From the NCBI RefSeq assembly GCF_965248315.1, contig NZ_CBDFIX010000002.1, positions 372,001-436,000 of the forward strand: a DNA stretch of 64,000 nt. Direction: 5' to 3'. The notes beneath the pieces were generated by a model that ran no database searches, was not told where the DNA came from, and saw only the letters and a program-made list of their open reading frames with translations. Origin of the DNA: Ulvibacterium sp965248315 (GTDB lineage Bacteria; Bacteroidota; Bacteroidia; Flavobacteriales; Flavobacteriaceae). Positions 33,223 to 41,019 of the stretch are shown here, in pieces. Both the position numbers and the translations under genes were made by a program. Every line of letters begins with the position of its first letter. Positions within the stretch are counted from its first letter, which is position 1.

Positions 33223-33804
33223 TTATTTATTTAATAGTTCAACAATTAGCAAACCGTTTTCCGTGATAGCCTTAACACGTACGACGTTACCTAAAACGAG
33301 ATCTTTTTTCTCATCGGTAAGTGCCTCCAATTCTCGTAAAGTACCTTGAACGGTAATACTTACCTTGCCAATTTTGGAGCGGCCGGCACCGATGGTCAGA
33401 TATACTTCACCAACTTGATTTAAAGCACTTTTCAACCTCAAGGTTCCGCTACTCTGTAGTTTTCCCAGATAATAAAAGAGTGAGGCCATGGCAAGCATCA
33501 TCAATAATCCGCAGATTACCGAAATTAAAACAGTAAGCCCTTTAGATAAACCCTCATCAAGACAAGCGATTCCAGACCAACCGAAAATGGTCAAAAAACC
33601 CATCAAATTTTTAAAAGATAAGAATTGGAACCCAATGCCATGATCACCTTCCACATCGGCATCCACATCGCCAGCATCCATATCTTCAGCATCACCGCCC
33701 AGCAAAGTAAGAATAAGAAGGATAATCAAAATTGTCGAAGCAATGAGGGCAACGACCCAATAAATTTTTTCAAATAAAGTCAGAGCTGCAAACCATTCTT
33801 CCAT
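33223..33804 (-). CDS. NfeD-like membrane protein
   Basis: The 193-residue protein has a first transmembrane segment (about 14-36), an acidic loop rich in Asp/Ala (GGDAEDMDAGDVDADVEGD) and two more membrane segments (about 65-110). The C-terminal OB-fold domain (about 125-190) includes LNQVGEVYLTIGAGRSKIGKV and VVRVKAITENGLLIVE. This is the layout of the NfeDs/YqiJ group that partners flotillins and probably anchors or regulates the scaffold. The flotillin gene follows directly. The acidic loop could bind divalent cations, which is inference. Confidence 0.85.
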   Translation of the reverse strand: MEEWFAALTLFEKIYWVVALIASTILIILLILTLLGGDAEDMDAGDVDADVEGDHGIGFQFLSFKNLMGFLTIFGWSGIACLDEGLSKGLTVLISVICGLLMMLAMASLFYYLGKLQSSGTLRLKSALNQVGEVYLTIGAGRSKIGKVSITVQGTLRELEALTDEKKDLVLGNVVRVKAITENGLLIVELLNK

Positions 33805-33850
33805 ATACTTTAAGTTTTCTTGTTAAGAATTATTAAGATAGTACCTTTTT

Positions 33851-33858
33851 CAAAATTA
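33851..33858 (-). promoter_or_regulatory. -7 element TAATTTTG upstream of the NfeD-flotillin pair
   Basis: On the minus strand TAATTTTG fits TAnnTTTG. It lies in the 64-bp gap between the ketoacyl synthase stop and the NfeD start, which supports separate transcription of the NfeD-flotillin pair. Confidence 0.4.
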
Positions 33859-33868
33859 GGAAGGTATC

Positions 33869-35059
33869 TTAAATTGAAAGTAAAATACTTACTGCGTTTC
33901 CGCCAAATCCGACAGAATTAACCATTACTTTTCGAATCTTTGAAGGTATCTTGAAATCTTCGGCGAAGGGTACTCTTATAACTTCTTGATGTTGCAACAT
34001 TAATATGGCCATTTCAATACTCAACATACCTGAAGCTCCAAAAGTGTGGCCTACTATCCACTTATTGGTAGTTAAAAAAGGTGTTTTGTTACAAAAAACC
34101 TTCTTAATAGCCTTATATTCTGACAAATCTCCCTTAATTGTTCCAGGTGTGTGCATCACGATTACGTCAACGTATTCCGGGTCTAAATCATTTAAAGCCA
34201 TTTCCATGGATCGCTGAAAACAAAGTGCATCACTTGAAATGGAAACATAATGTTCCAAAGGTTCCGTAGCATATCCGATTCCTTCTATAATCGCCAACGA
34301 ATTATGACGAATGCCTTTTTCCAAACAAGCAACAGAGGCCCCTTCGCCCAATACCATTGAATTTTTATTTTTCTCCAAATCCAAGGCTCTACATGGATAA
34401 AAAGTACGCTCGGTAGTTGCTTGGCCATTGGCATATATTTTTAATGCTTTCATTTGGGCCAAAGTAAATGGGGTTAGAGGTGCCTCACTCCCTCCTACCA
34501 AAAACCTATCGACCATACCGCTATTGATCCAGGCCATCCCGTTCAACACTGCATGTAGGGCGGTAGAACAAGTAATGGAATGTGAAATTTCAGGGCCTTT
34601 GGTTTTTAAATCGTGGGCTATCCAAGAAGAAATATTACCCAAAGTAGTTGTAGGTGAAGAAAGTGGGGAAACTTTGCCGGTTTCCCTAAAGTTCTCATGA
34701 TGCTTTTCAAAAAGTGTCGTTGCCCCCCGGGAAGACCCTATATTAATACCAAAATTATCTCCTTGTTTCCATCCAGCTCTTTTTATGGCTTGTCTAGAAA
34801 CATACAAGGCATATAGCACGGTATCATCCAGGTTTTCGTATTTGGCATTGGAACTTCTTAGGGAATTAATGGCGTGTTTTGCTTTTTGTGATAGGGGAGC
34901 CATCCAGTCCTTATGATTGCCCAAACTTCTTTTTTCAAAAAGAGGTTTCCCCTGCCGGTAACTGTCCCGGACATCTTCAGTTGATTTTCCCAAGGAAGAA
35001 ATGGAAGAAATTGCAGTTATGGTAATAGGTTGTTCTGGCATAGCTTCAACGGAATTCAA
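33869..35059 (-). CDS. beta-ketoacyl synthase coupled to bioA
   Basis: The 396-residue cytoplasmic condensing enzyme has the thiolase fold and the FabF-type triad: Cys164 in SITCSTALHAVL, His303 in VMHTPGTIKGD and His338 in IVGHTFGASG, with Lys333 in TNKW. The motifs show it is likely active and of KAS I/II type, not the FabH-like BioZ type. It diverges from housekeeping FabF in its short length, its unusual N-terminus and the HTPG sequence (usually HGTG). Its ATG overlaps the bioA stop by four bases, so translation is coupled. A role in building the pimeloyl chain for biotin is strongly suggested by this position, but not shown. Confidence 0.88.
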   Translation of the reverse strand: MNSVEAMPEQPITITAISSISSLGKSTEDVRDSYRQGKPLFEKRSLGNHKDWMAPLSQKAKHAINSLRSSNAKYENLDDTVLYALYVSRQAIKRAGWKQGDNFGINIGSSRGATTLFEKHHENFRETGKVSPLSSPTTTLGNISSWIAHDLKTKGPEISHSITCSTALHAVLNGMAWINSGMVDRFLVGGSEAPLTPFTLAQMKALKIYANGQATTERTFYPCRALDLEKNKNSMVLGEGASVACLEKGIRHNSLAIIEGIGYATEPLEHYVSISSDALCFQRSMEMALNDLDPEYVDVIVMHTPGTIKGDLSEYKAIKKVFCNKTPFLTTNKWIVGHTFGASGMLSIEMAILMLQHQEVIRVPFAEDFKIPSKIRKVMVNSVGFGGNAVSILLSI

Positions 35060-36330
35060 ATACTATCCAAAGCACTTTTTATAGTACTATAAACCTTATC
35101 CAACTGTTCATCCAAAATAACGTAAGGCGCCAAAATGTAAATAGTGTTTCCGAGAGGACGCAAAAATACACCTTTATCCATAAAGGATTGGAAGAGTTTG
35201 TCCCTAAGATTACCATAGCGCTCCGTTTGTACATTTAAATCCAATGCGAAAATAGTACCACATTGCCGGATAGCAGCTACTTGGTGATGACTCTTGATTT
35301 GTTGGCCAAAATCTTCATGTGATTTTATAATACGTTGGATATTATTTTGAATTTCTTCAGAGCATAATAACTCGATTCCGGCCAAAGCTGCGGTACAGGC
35401 CAAAGGGTTGGCTGTATAGGTGTGCCCATGGAATAAGCCTTTGGTTATCTCATTACTGTAAAATGCGTCATAAACCTTTCTAGAACAACTGGTAATGGCC
35501 ATGGGCATTAATCCAGCGGTCAAGGCCTTGGATAGGCAAATAATATCGGGGGCAGTCGTCAACTGATCTGATGCAAAATAGGTTCCCGTCTTCCCGAATC
35601 CCGTCATTACTTCATCTGCAATGGTCAACACTTCATTCTGCTGTAACAGCTCAAGAATGCGGTCCAACCCCACTGCATCATGTGTTTTCATTGCGGCGGC
35701 ACCCTGTACAAGCGGTTCATATATAAAACCCGCTATATCTTTTTGTTTTAGCCGTATTTTCAGATTTGATAGAAGGCTCTCAATATTGTCTTTTGTGGGA
35801 ACTGGAATTCGCTCCACATCAATAAAAAAATCCTCAAAAGGGCCATTGTAAACCGATAGCCCGGAAACGGACATTGCACCAAAGGTATCCCCATGGAATC
35901 CTTCTTCAAAAGCCAAAAGCACCTTCCTTTTGTCGCCTTTGTTGAAATGGTATTGCAGTGCCATTTTTATCCCGATTTCAACAGCTGTGGACCCGTTATC
36001 GGAAAAGAAAATTTTTTCTTGGTTCTGCGGTAAAATCTTGATCAGTTCCTCTGATAATTCTATGGCGGGTTCATGTGTAAAACCACTGAATACCACTTGG
36101 TCCAACCGATGCATCTGTTTTTGTACCCTTTCCAGGATAAAGTCATTGCAATGCCCATACATACAGGTATACCAAGAGGCAATACCATCAATATACTCTT
36201 TGCCATTTTCATCGTACAAAATTGCTCCCTTGGCCCTTACAATTCCTAAAGTATTAGGATGGGTCTTGTGCTGGGTAAGTGGATGCCAAATGTGTTTCCG
36301 GTCTCGTTTGGAGAGATTTTTAGCTGTCAT
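35056..36330 (-). CDS. bioA: adenosylmethionine-8-amino-7-oxononanoate transaminase
   Basis: BioA makes 7,8-diaminopelargonate using SAM as amino donor. The 424-residue PLP enzyme of class III shows IWHPLTQHKTHPNTLGIVRAKGA at the N-terminus (the HPLTQH segment is BioA-specific). It also has SDNGSTAVE for cofactor binding, the IADEVMTGFGKTG strand with the PLP-binding Asp, and the catalytic Lys268 in CLSKALTAG. The length is normal. It is the first gene of the bioA-ketoacyl synthase unit. It is divergent from a GT39-like gene, which separates it from bioD. Confidence 0.97.
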   Translation of the reverse strand: MTAKNLSKRDRKHIWHPLTQHKTHPNTLGIVRAKGAILYDENGKEYIDGIASWYTCMYGHCNDFILERVQKQMHRLDQVVFSGFTHEPAIELSEELIKILPQNQEKIFFSDNGSTAVEIGIKMALQYHFNKGDKRKVLLAFEEGFHGDTFGAMSVSGLSVYNGPFEDFFIDVERIPVPTKDNIESLLSNLKIRLKQKDIAGFIYEPLVQGAAAMKTHDAVGLDRILELLQQNEVLTIADEVMTGFGKTGTYFASDQLTTAPDIICLSKALTAGLMPMAITSCSRKVYDAFYSNEITKGLFHGHTYTANPLACTAALAGIELLCSEEIQNNIQRIIKSHEDFGQQIKSHHQVAAIRQCGTIFALDLNVQTERYGNLRDKLFQSFMDKGVFLRPLGNTIYILAPYVILDEQLDKVYSTIKSALDSI

Positions 36331-36368
36331 TGAATTTGATAAATCGCCTTTTTATCTATCTTGCGGTG

Positions 36369-37877
36369 ATGGGAATCAACCCCAATCGGATGCTACGCAA
36401 AGTTATAACATCTCTTACTCCTAAATACCATAAACTCAAAGACAAATCTGTTTTTATTTTGCTGTTTGGAACTTCGTTTTTTATACGGTTCCCGTTTTTC
36501 TTTCGGGACTATATAGATCGTGACGAAAGCACCTTTATTCTTATGGGACAATCTTGGGTAGATGGCTATTTACCTTATATAGAACTTTGGGATTTAAAAC
36601 CACCCATCACCTACCTCTTTTTTGCCAGTAGTATCTATGTTTTTGGGAAGAGTTTTTTGGCCATCCGTTTTTTGGGTACCTTATTGGTGGCCATTACGGC
36701 TTTTTTTACCTACAAAATCGGGAAAGAGATAAGTTCCAAAAAGTTGGGTTTTTGGGCGGCAATGTTGTGCGTTGTCCTACAAAGTCTTTTTGGAAGTTTG
36801 CAAGGTGTAATGTCCGAGCACATTTGTATGGCCTTTTTTATGCCGGGGCTCTACCTACTTATAACGCGGGAAAAACTATTTTGGGCAGGGCTATCGGGAA
36901 TCCTTATGGGGCTCGCTATAATGACCAAATTGAACATGGCTTATGTTGTGCTGCTACTAGGGATATACTTTCTTTATCGTTATATAAAAAGAAGGGAGTA
37001 TCCCAAGGGAATTCAATTCTCTTTTTTCTTTGCTGGTGGAATTGTTATGGTGATATTCCTCAACATATTGCCCTACATTATTACAGGCAACCCAGAAGCT
37101 TGGTGGAAATCGGTTATCCTTGCGCCATTGGAATACACGGATGCACGGCGGTATTCCATCCTTAAGATGGCACCTACATTCCTTCTTATCGGCATCTTTT
37201 TCTACTGTTCCTGGAAAAAGAAGCTGTTAAACTTTAGGGCCGTAGCCATCGAAATTTTGGTAATTGCCGTTTTAGGCATACTACTTTCCTTTATCAAAGG
37301 TGGAAGAATCAATAGTCACTATTTAATACAGCTACATCCGGTATTGATAGTTCTGGTAAGTATAGCAGCAGGTAAAATCTCCATATTTCAAAAATTCGAT
37401 TATAGACCCTATCTATTCTTTTTAACATTGATGTTGCCTTTAGAAAGCTATTTGGAATACTATTCCGTTGTGAGGAACAAAATGGAACGTGGCACCTTCT
37501 TTAATGGCGAGGGGTTTACCGTACCTCACTATATTATTAATAATCAAATGGATACTCAAAATATTCTTTTTCTGGGCTATCACATAGGCTATTGGGTACT
37601 GGACGTAAAACCACCCACAAAAGCCGCCACACATCCCAGCAATATCTGTAGGGACGAATTATTTCCTTTTTACGATAATCCAAGAAGCTCATCTTTGCAG
37701 GAACTGCAACATATACTTGAGGAAATACAACCTAAGACCATCGTTGTGCGGAAAAATAGATTGGTGTTCGACAAAAAGGAAGTTGAAGAAAACGAATATA
37801 TTGATGCCTACCTAAAGAAGCATTATGAGGTTTTCGCTACGGTTGACAAAGCGGAAGTACTTAAACGTCTACAATGA
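36369..37877 (+). CDS. GT39-like polytopic glycosyltransferase
   Basis: I choose ATG 36369 (502 residues) over the TTG at 36330, which would begin opposite the bioA start codon. The membrane protein has ten or more hydrophobic segments. Just after the first comes FFRDYIDRDESTFILMGQSWVDGYLPYIELWDLKPPITY, the acidic first loop (D-R-D-E) of GT-C/GT39 enzymes that use polyprenyl-phosphate sugars, with the downstream K-P-P. The C-terminal 120 residues are a soluble extracytoplasmic part. It probably adds a sugar to lipid A, a polysaccharide or protein in the envelope. Its position between bioA and bioD on the opposite strand looks like an insertion. Its 3' end overlaps bioD by 9 bp. Confidence 0.8.
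   Translation: MGINPNRMLRKVITSLTPKYHKLKDKSVFILLFGTSFFIRFPFFFRDYIDRDESTFILMGQSWVDGYLPYIELWDLKPPITYLFFASSIYVFGKSFLAIRFLGTLLVAITAFFTYKIGKEISSKKLGFWAAMLCVVLQSLFGSLQGVMSEHICMAFFMPGLYLLITREKLFWAGLSGILMGLAIMTKLNMAYVVLLLGIYFLYRYIKRREYPKGIQFSFFFAGGIVMVIFLNILPYIITGNPEAWWKSVILAPLEYTDARRYSILKMAPTFLLIGIFFYCSWKKKLLNFRAVAIEILVIAVLGILLSFIKGGRINSHYLIQLHPVLIVLVSIAAGKISIFQKFDYRPYLFFLTLMLPLESYLEYYSVVRNKMERGTFFNGEGFTVPHYIINNQMDTQNILFLGYHIGYWVLDVKPPTKAATHPSNICRDELFPFYDNPRSSSLQELQHILEEIQPKTIVVRKNRLVFDKKEVEENEYIDAYLKKHYEVFATVDKAEVLKRLQ
36398..36405 (-). promoter_or_regulatory. -7 element TAACTTTG upstream of bioA
   Basis: On the minus strand TAACTTTG fits TAnnTTTG exactly, 68 bp before the bioA ATG. It lies inside the 5' end of the divergent glycosyltransferase gene. 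No -33 TTG is at the usual distance. Confidence 0.4.
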
Positions 37878-38486
37878 TTCCAGGATATGTTGGAATTTAT
37901 CGGCATACTTTTTAATGGTTTCTTTATCAAAATCGGTTTCTTCTTCGATCCTGCCGATTAAGGATACCCCCGTCTTATGAAGTATTATATTTTCTGTATG
38001 TGGATTGGCATCCCCGCTAAAAATTACTGAAACCTCATATCCCTTTTGTTGCAACCAACGAATGGTCAACAACGAATGATTGATACTTCCCAAATAATGT
38101 CGCGAAACCACCACTACCTTATAATTAGGCATTATGATATCTAAAACCGTATCTTCTTCATTTAAGGGAACCAGTAAGCCTCCCGCACCTTCAATAATTA
38201 AATGATTATCTGTTTCCGGCTCAACGATATGTTGCCTATCGATTCGGATACCATCTATTTCGGCAGCTGCATGGGGACTCATTGGAGACGTTAGTTCATA
38301 ACTACTTTGATGGACTACACTTTTGGTATTGGAAATAAGTTGATGGATTTTGTGGCTATCGGTATTATCCAATTCCCCTGCCTGAACCGGTTTCCAGTAG
38401 TCTGCCTCTAAGGCTTCCACAATTATGGCCGAAGCAATGGTTTTTCCTACATCGGTGGATATTCCGGTAACAAATATTCTCTGCAT
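37869..38486 (-). CDS. bioD: dethiobiotin synthetase
   Basis: BioD closes the ureido ring of biotin using CO2 and ATP. I start at ATG 38486, because MQRIFVTGISTDVGKTIAS begins the family's P-loop at once; an upstream in-frame Met would extend into the preceding gene. The protein has 205 residues. Other conserved parts are YWKPVQAGE (substrate-binding Lys), the HQSSYELTSPMSPHAAAE segment and LIIEGAGGLLVPL. It begins just after the DUF2007 gene stop, in the run bioF-DUF2007-bioD. Confidence 0.96.
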   Translation of the reverse strand: MQRIFVTGISTDVGKTIASAIIVEALEADYWKPVQAGELDNTDSHKIHQLISNTKSVVHQSSYELTSPMSPHAAAEIDGIRIDRQHIVEPETDNHLIIEGAGGLLVPLNEEDTVLDIIMPNYKVVVVSRHYLGSINHSLLTIRWLQQKGYEVSVIFSGDANPHTENIILHKTGVSLIGRIEEETDFDKETIKKYADKFQHILESL

Positions 38487-38488
38487 TC

Positions 38489-38869
38489 TCAAGGTTTTGT
38501 AATCATGCCACAATTTAGGCATTTGTACTTTCTTTTTTCAAAAAAAGGAAAGAGTTTGTGGAAAAGACCTTTACTTTCATAGTAAGTTTCCGATTTTTGG
38601 GCCTTACAATTGGGACAAATAACAGGATTTCCATATTTATCCAAAGCATAAGAACGAATTTCATCATAAATAGCCATGGCCCTTTCTTTATCCCTACTGT
38701 ATACTTGTATCCTAACCCCACCAATGGCACTGCTTATCAATGGATCGGAATTCAGGGTATTTTCATCCTTTAGAAAAACAGGGACGCCCTCCGATTCCAA
38801 TTTACCTTTCAATACTTGAACATCCGCAGGGAATTCAAAGGAGGCCAACGTGTAAAATTTCTCAGCCAT
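38489..38869 (-). CDS. DUF2007-type protein with zinc ribbon, inside the biotin run
   Basis: The 126-residue protein has an N-terminal DUF2007 fold (about 1-72, FYTLASFEFPADVQVLKGKLESEGVPVFLKDE; a small ferredoxin-like putative signal-transducing domain). A C-terminal zinc ribbon has CPNCKAQK and CLNCGMITKP as its two C-x2-C knuckles. It overlaps the end of bioF by 8 bp, and bioD follows within three bases, so it is translated with both. Its function is unknown. It may simply ride in the operon or may adjust biotin synthesis, for which there is no direct evidence. Confidence 0.85.
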   Translation of the reverse strand: MAEKFYTLASFEFPADVQVLKGKLESEGVPVFLKDENTLNSDPLISSAIGGVRIQVYSRDKERAMAIYDEIRSYALDKYGNPVICPNCKAQKSETYYESKGLFHKLFPFFEKRKYKCLNCGMITKP

Positions 38870-40037
38870 TACTTCTTAAATTATGGGATAGTATTTCCAA
38901 ACACTTCTTAATTTCCTTCTTGGTGTTGAAACTATGTAAACAGAAACGAAGCCTTTCCTTTCCTTTCGGAACGGTTGGGGAAAAAATGGGTCTCACGTCA
39001 AAGCCAGTATCTTGCATTTTTTTTGCAATTGACTTCACCAGATGATTCCCAGGTAATATACAACATTGAATCGCCGAATGGCTCGGAATAAAGAGAGGAT
39101 TAAGCCCGTTCATATGTACCATATCCTTAAAATAAACAATATTCTTGACTAGTCTTTGTCTGGCATCAGCTCCTTTAGAAGATCCCAAATGATTGTATGC
39201 CACAATAATCGTTGCTATTGAATGCGGTGGCAAGGCCGTAGTATAGATAAAGCTTCGGGCAAAATTTACCAAATAATGCTTTAGTTCACTGCTCCCTAGG
39301 ATTGCCGCACCGTGACAACCCAAGGCCTTCCCAAATGTAATAATACGTGCAAATAGTTCATTCTGAAGTCCCAGTTCATCAACTTTACCTTTGCCCATTT
39401 CTCCAAAAACACCTATTGCATGTGCCTCATCAACAACGAGATTAAATCCGTTTTGGATACAAAATTCCGAAAATCTTTTCAAATCCGGGGAGTCTCCGTC
39501 CATAGAGAAGACCGATTCCGTAACGACATAAATCTGCGATTCATTAATACTTTGCGAACGCTTGATTTTACATTTACTTCTTAAGTCCTCCAGATTATTA
39601 TGCTTGAACTTATAACTTTTGGCATTACCCATTTTGATACCGTCCCGGATACTGGCATGAATAAGCTCATCATAAAAAACAAAATCACCACGCTGGGGAA
39701 TCGAGCTAAAAAATCCTATATTGGCGTCATAGCCAGAACTAAAGACCAGTGCGGAGGACACCTCATGAAATTTTGCCAGGTTTTCCTCTAATTCCGTATA
39801 CAATTTGTGATTCCCGGAAAGTAAACGAGATCCTGTAGCACCATTTGACGCCGCTCCCATTTTTTTAAGGAGCTGAAAAGCCTTTGAAAAAATGGTCTTA
39901 TCCCTGGCAAAACCCAAATAATCATTGGAGGTAAAATCCACCAAGTCCAAAGGTGCCGTTAAGTTTCTAATGAAGCTTTCTTCCTTTCTTTCTAAAAGTT
40001 TCGCCTTTAATTTCAGGGGAAGTTTGACCATACTCAA
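38862..40037 (-). CDS. bioF: 8-amino-7-oxononanoate synthase
   Basis: BioF condenses pimeloyl-thioester with alanine, the first ring-building step of biotin. The 391-residue PLP enzyme of the alpha-oxoamine synthase family shows DFTSNDYLGFARD near 35, GSRLLSGNHKLYTELEENLAKF, SGYDANIGFFSSI and VVDEAHAIGVFGEMGKGKVDELG. The PLP lysine lies in IITFGKALGCHGAA. It heads the bioF-DUF2007-bioD run. A KBL paralogue is unlikely given the neighbours. The GNAT gene is divergent with only 29 bp between starts. Confidence 0.95.
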   Translation of the reverse strand: MSMVKLPLKLKAKLLERKEESFIRNLTAPLDLVDFTSNDYLGFARDKTIFSKAFQLLKKMGAASNGATGSRLLSGNHKLYTELEENLAKFHEVSSALVFSSGYDANIGFFSSIPQRGDFVFYDELIHASIRDGIKMGNAKSYKFKHNNLEDLRSKCKIKRSQSINESQIYVVTESVFSMDGDSPDLKRFSEFCIQNGFNLVVDEAHAIGVFGEMGKGKVDELGLQNELFARIITFGKALGCHGAAILGSSELKHYLVNFARSFIYTTALPPHSIATIIVAYNHLGSSKGADARQRLVKNIVYFKDMVHMNGLNPLFIPSHSAIQCCILPGNHLVKSIAKKMQDTGFDVRPIFSPTVPKGKERLRFCLHSFNTKKEIKKCLEILSHNLRSNG

Positions 40038-40066
40038 ATTTACTACCTTTATTAAAACTTTTGGAT

Positions 40067-40597
40067 ATGGTCATCTACAAAAGGACTTCAGAAGAAGATG
40101 AACTGATTCAAATTTTAGGGCTCCAAAGGCAGAACTTACCCGTATCCTTGTCAATGGAAGAAAAGTATAGGGAAGGCTTTGTAACGGTATCCCATTCCTT
40201 TGACCAATTAAAGGAGATGCATCAGGTCTGCCCCCACATCATTGCAAAAGACAAGAATAGGGTAATTGGTTATGCCCTATGTATGCATCCCATGTTTGCT
40301 AAAACCGTGCCTGTTTTGAGACCGATGTTCCACGAAATCGAGACTATGGTTTCTAGAGATGAGAAGTATATGGTCATGGGGCAAATATGCATTCATAAGG
40401 CTTATCGAAAAAAGGGTGTTTTCCGAAAATTGTACCAAACAATGAAAACAGAATTGTCCCCGGAGTATCCAACTATCATTACCGAAGTGGATACAAAGAA
40501 CCAACGTTCCTTAAAAGCACATTATGCAGTTGGTTTTAAAGATCTAAAAAGGTATCATTCTGTCAATCAGGAATGGCAACTGATTTCACTTAACTAA
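40067..40597 (+). CDS. GNAT-family acetyltransferase
   Basis: I start at ATG 40067 (176 residues); a TTG two codons earlier is possible. The core shows RVIGYALCMHP, then YMVMGQICIHKAYRKKGVFRKLYQTMK, which holds beta strand 4 and the acetyl-CoA pyrophosphate loop (R-K-K-G-V-F). The end ITEVDTKNQRSLKAHYAVGFKDLKRY is the usual final helix-strand. It transfers an acyl group from acyl-CoA to an amine. The target is unknown. Its promoter zone overlaps the divergent bioF start. Confidence 0.88.
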   Translation: MVIYKRTSEEDELIQILGLQRQNLPVSLSMEEKYREGFVTVSHSFDQLKEMHQVCPHIIAKDKNRVIGYALCMHPMFAKTVPVLRPMFHEIETMVSRDEKYMVMGQICIHKAYRKKGVFRKLYQTMKTELSPEYPTIITEVDTKNQRSLKAHYAVGFKDLKRYHSVNQEWQLISLN

Positions 40598-40669
40598 AAA
40601 CTTTCTTCGTTTTAGAAGGCCAATTTAGTGAAGTTCTTAGGCAAAGGAACGAACTAGTCCCTTAGTCCC

Positions 40670-40948
40670 TTAATCCGCCAGAACGATAATCTTATTATCC
40701 TTCATTTCTACGGTACCGCTGGTAATGGGAAGGATAGTTTTGCCTGTGGCGTCTTTGGTAAACTTATCTTGATAGGACTCATCGATCACTACATTGCCAT
40801 CAACTTTTACATGCCCTTGTTGTAACAATGAAACGATAGGCGCATGATCCGTCAACATCTGGAATTCACCGTTGATGCCCGGTACAGTTACCGAAACGAC
40901 TTCTCCGGCGAACAAAGTAGCTTCAGGTGATACTATTTCTAAATACAT
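40670..40948 (-). CDS. atpC: F1 ATP synthase epsilon subunit
   Basis: The 92-residue protein is the beta-sandwich half of epsilon (MYLEIVSPEATLFAGEVVSVTVPGINGEFQMLTDHAPIVSLL). It lacks the C-terminal helical hairpin that in longer epsilon subunits (about 135 residues) inhibits the motor. This short form is usual in Bacteroidota and means this subunit cannot inhibit ATP hydrolysis in the E. coli way. It follows atpD with a 71-bp gap that contains a hairpin. The other ATP synthase genes are not in the window. Confidence 0.95.
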   Translation of the reverse strand: MYLEIVSPEATLFAGEVVSVTVPGINGEFQMLTDHAPIVSLLQQGHVKVDGNVVIDESYQDKFTKDATGKTILPITSGTVEMKDNKIIVLAD

Positions 40949-40976
40949 AAAGTGTAAATCTCAAATTACAAATATC

Positions 40977-41002
40977 AAATCCCATGTTGGAATTTGGGAT
41001 TT
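40977..41002 (-). other. hairpin between atpD and atpC
   Basis: AAATCCCA and TGGGATTT pair perfectly around a 10-base loop in the 71-bp gap. On the minus strand it is followed by ATTTGTAATTTGAG, T-rich but not a solid T-run, so partial termination or mRNA processing is possible. Confidence 0.5.
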
Positions 41003-41019
41003 ACCGAGCAAAGCCCGGT

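Noticed and set aside
36330..36368. TTG start extending the GT39-like protein to the bioA start codon
   Set aside because: An ATG at 36369 gives a normal N-terminus and avoids starting exactly opposite the bioA ATG.
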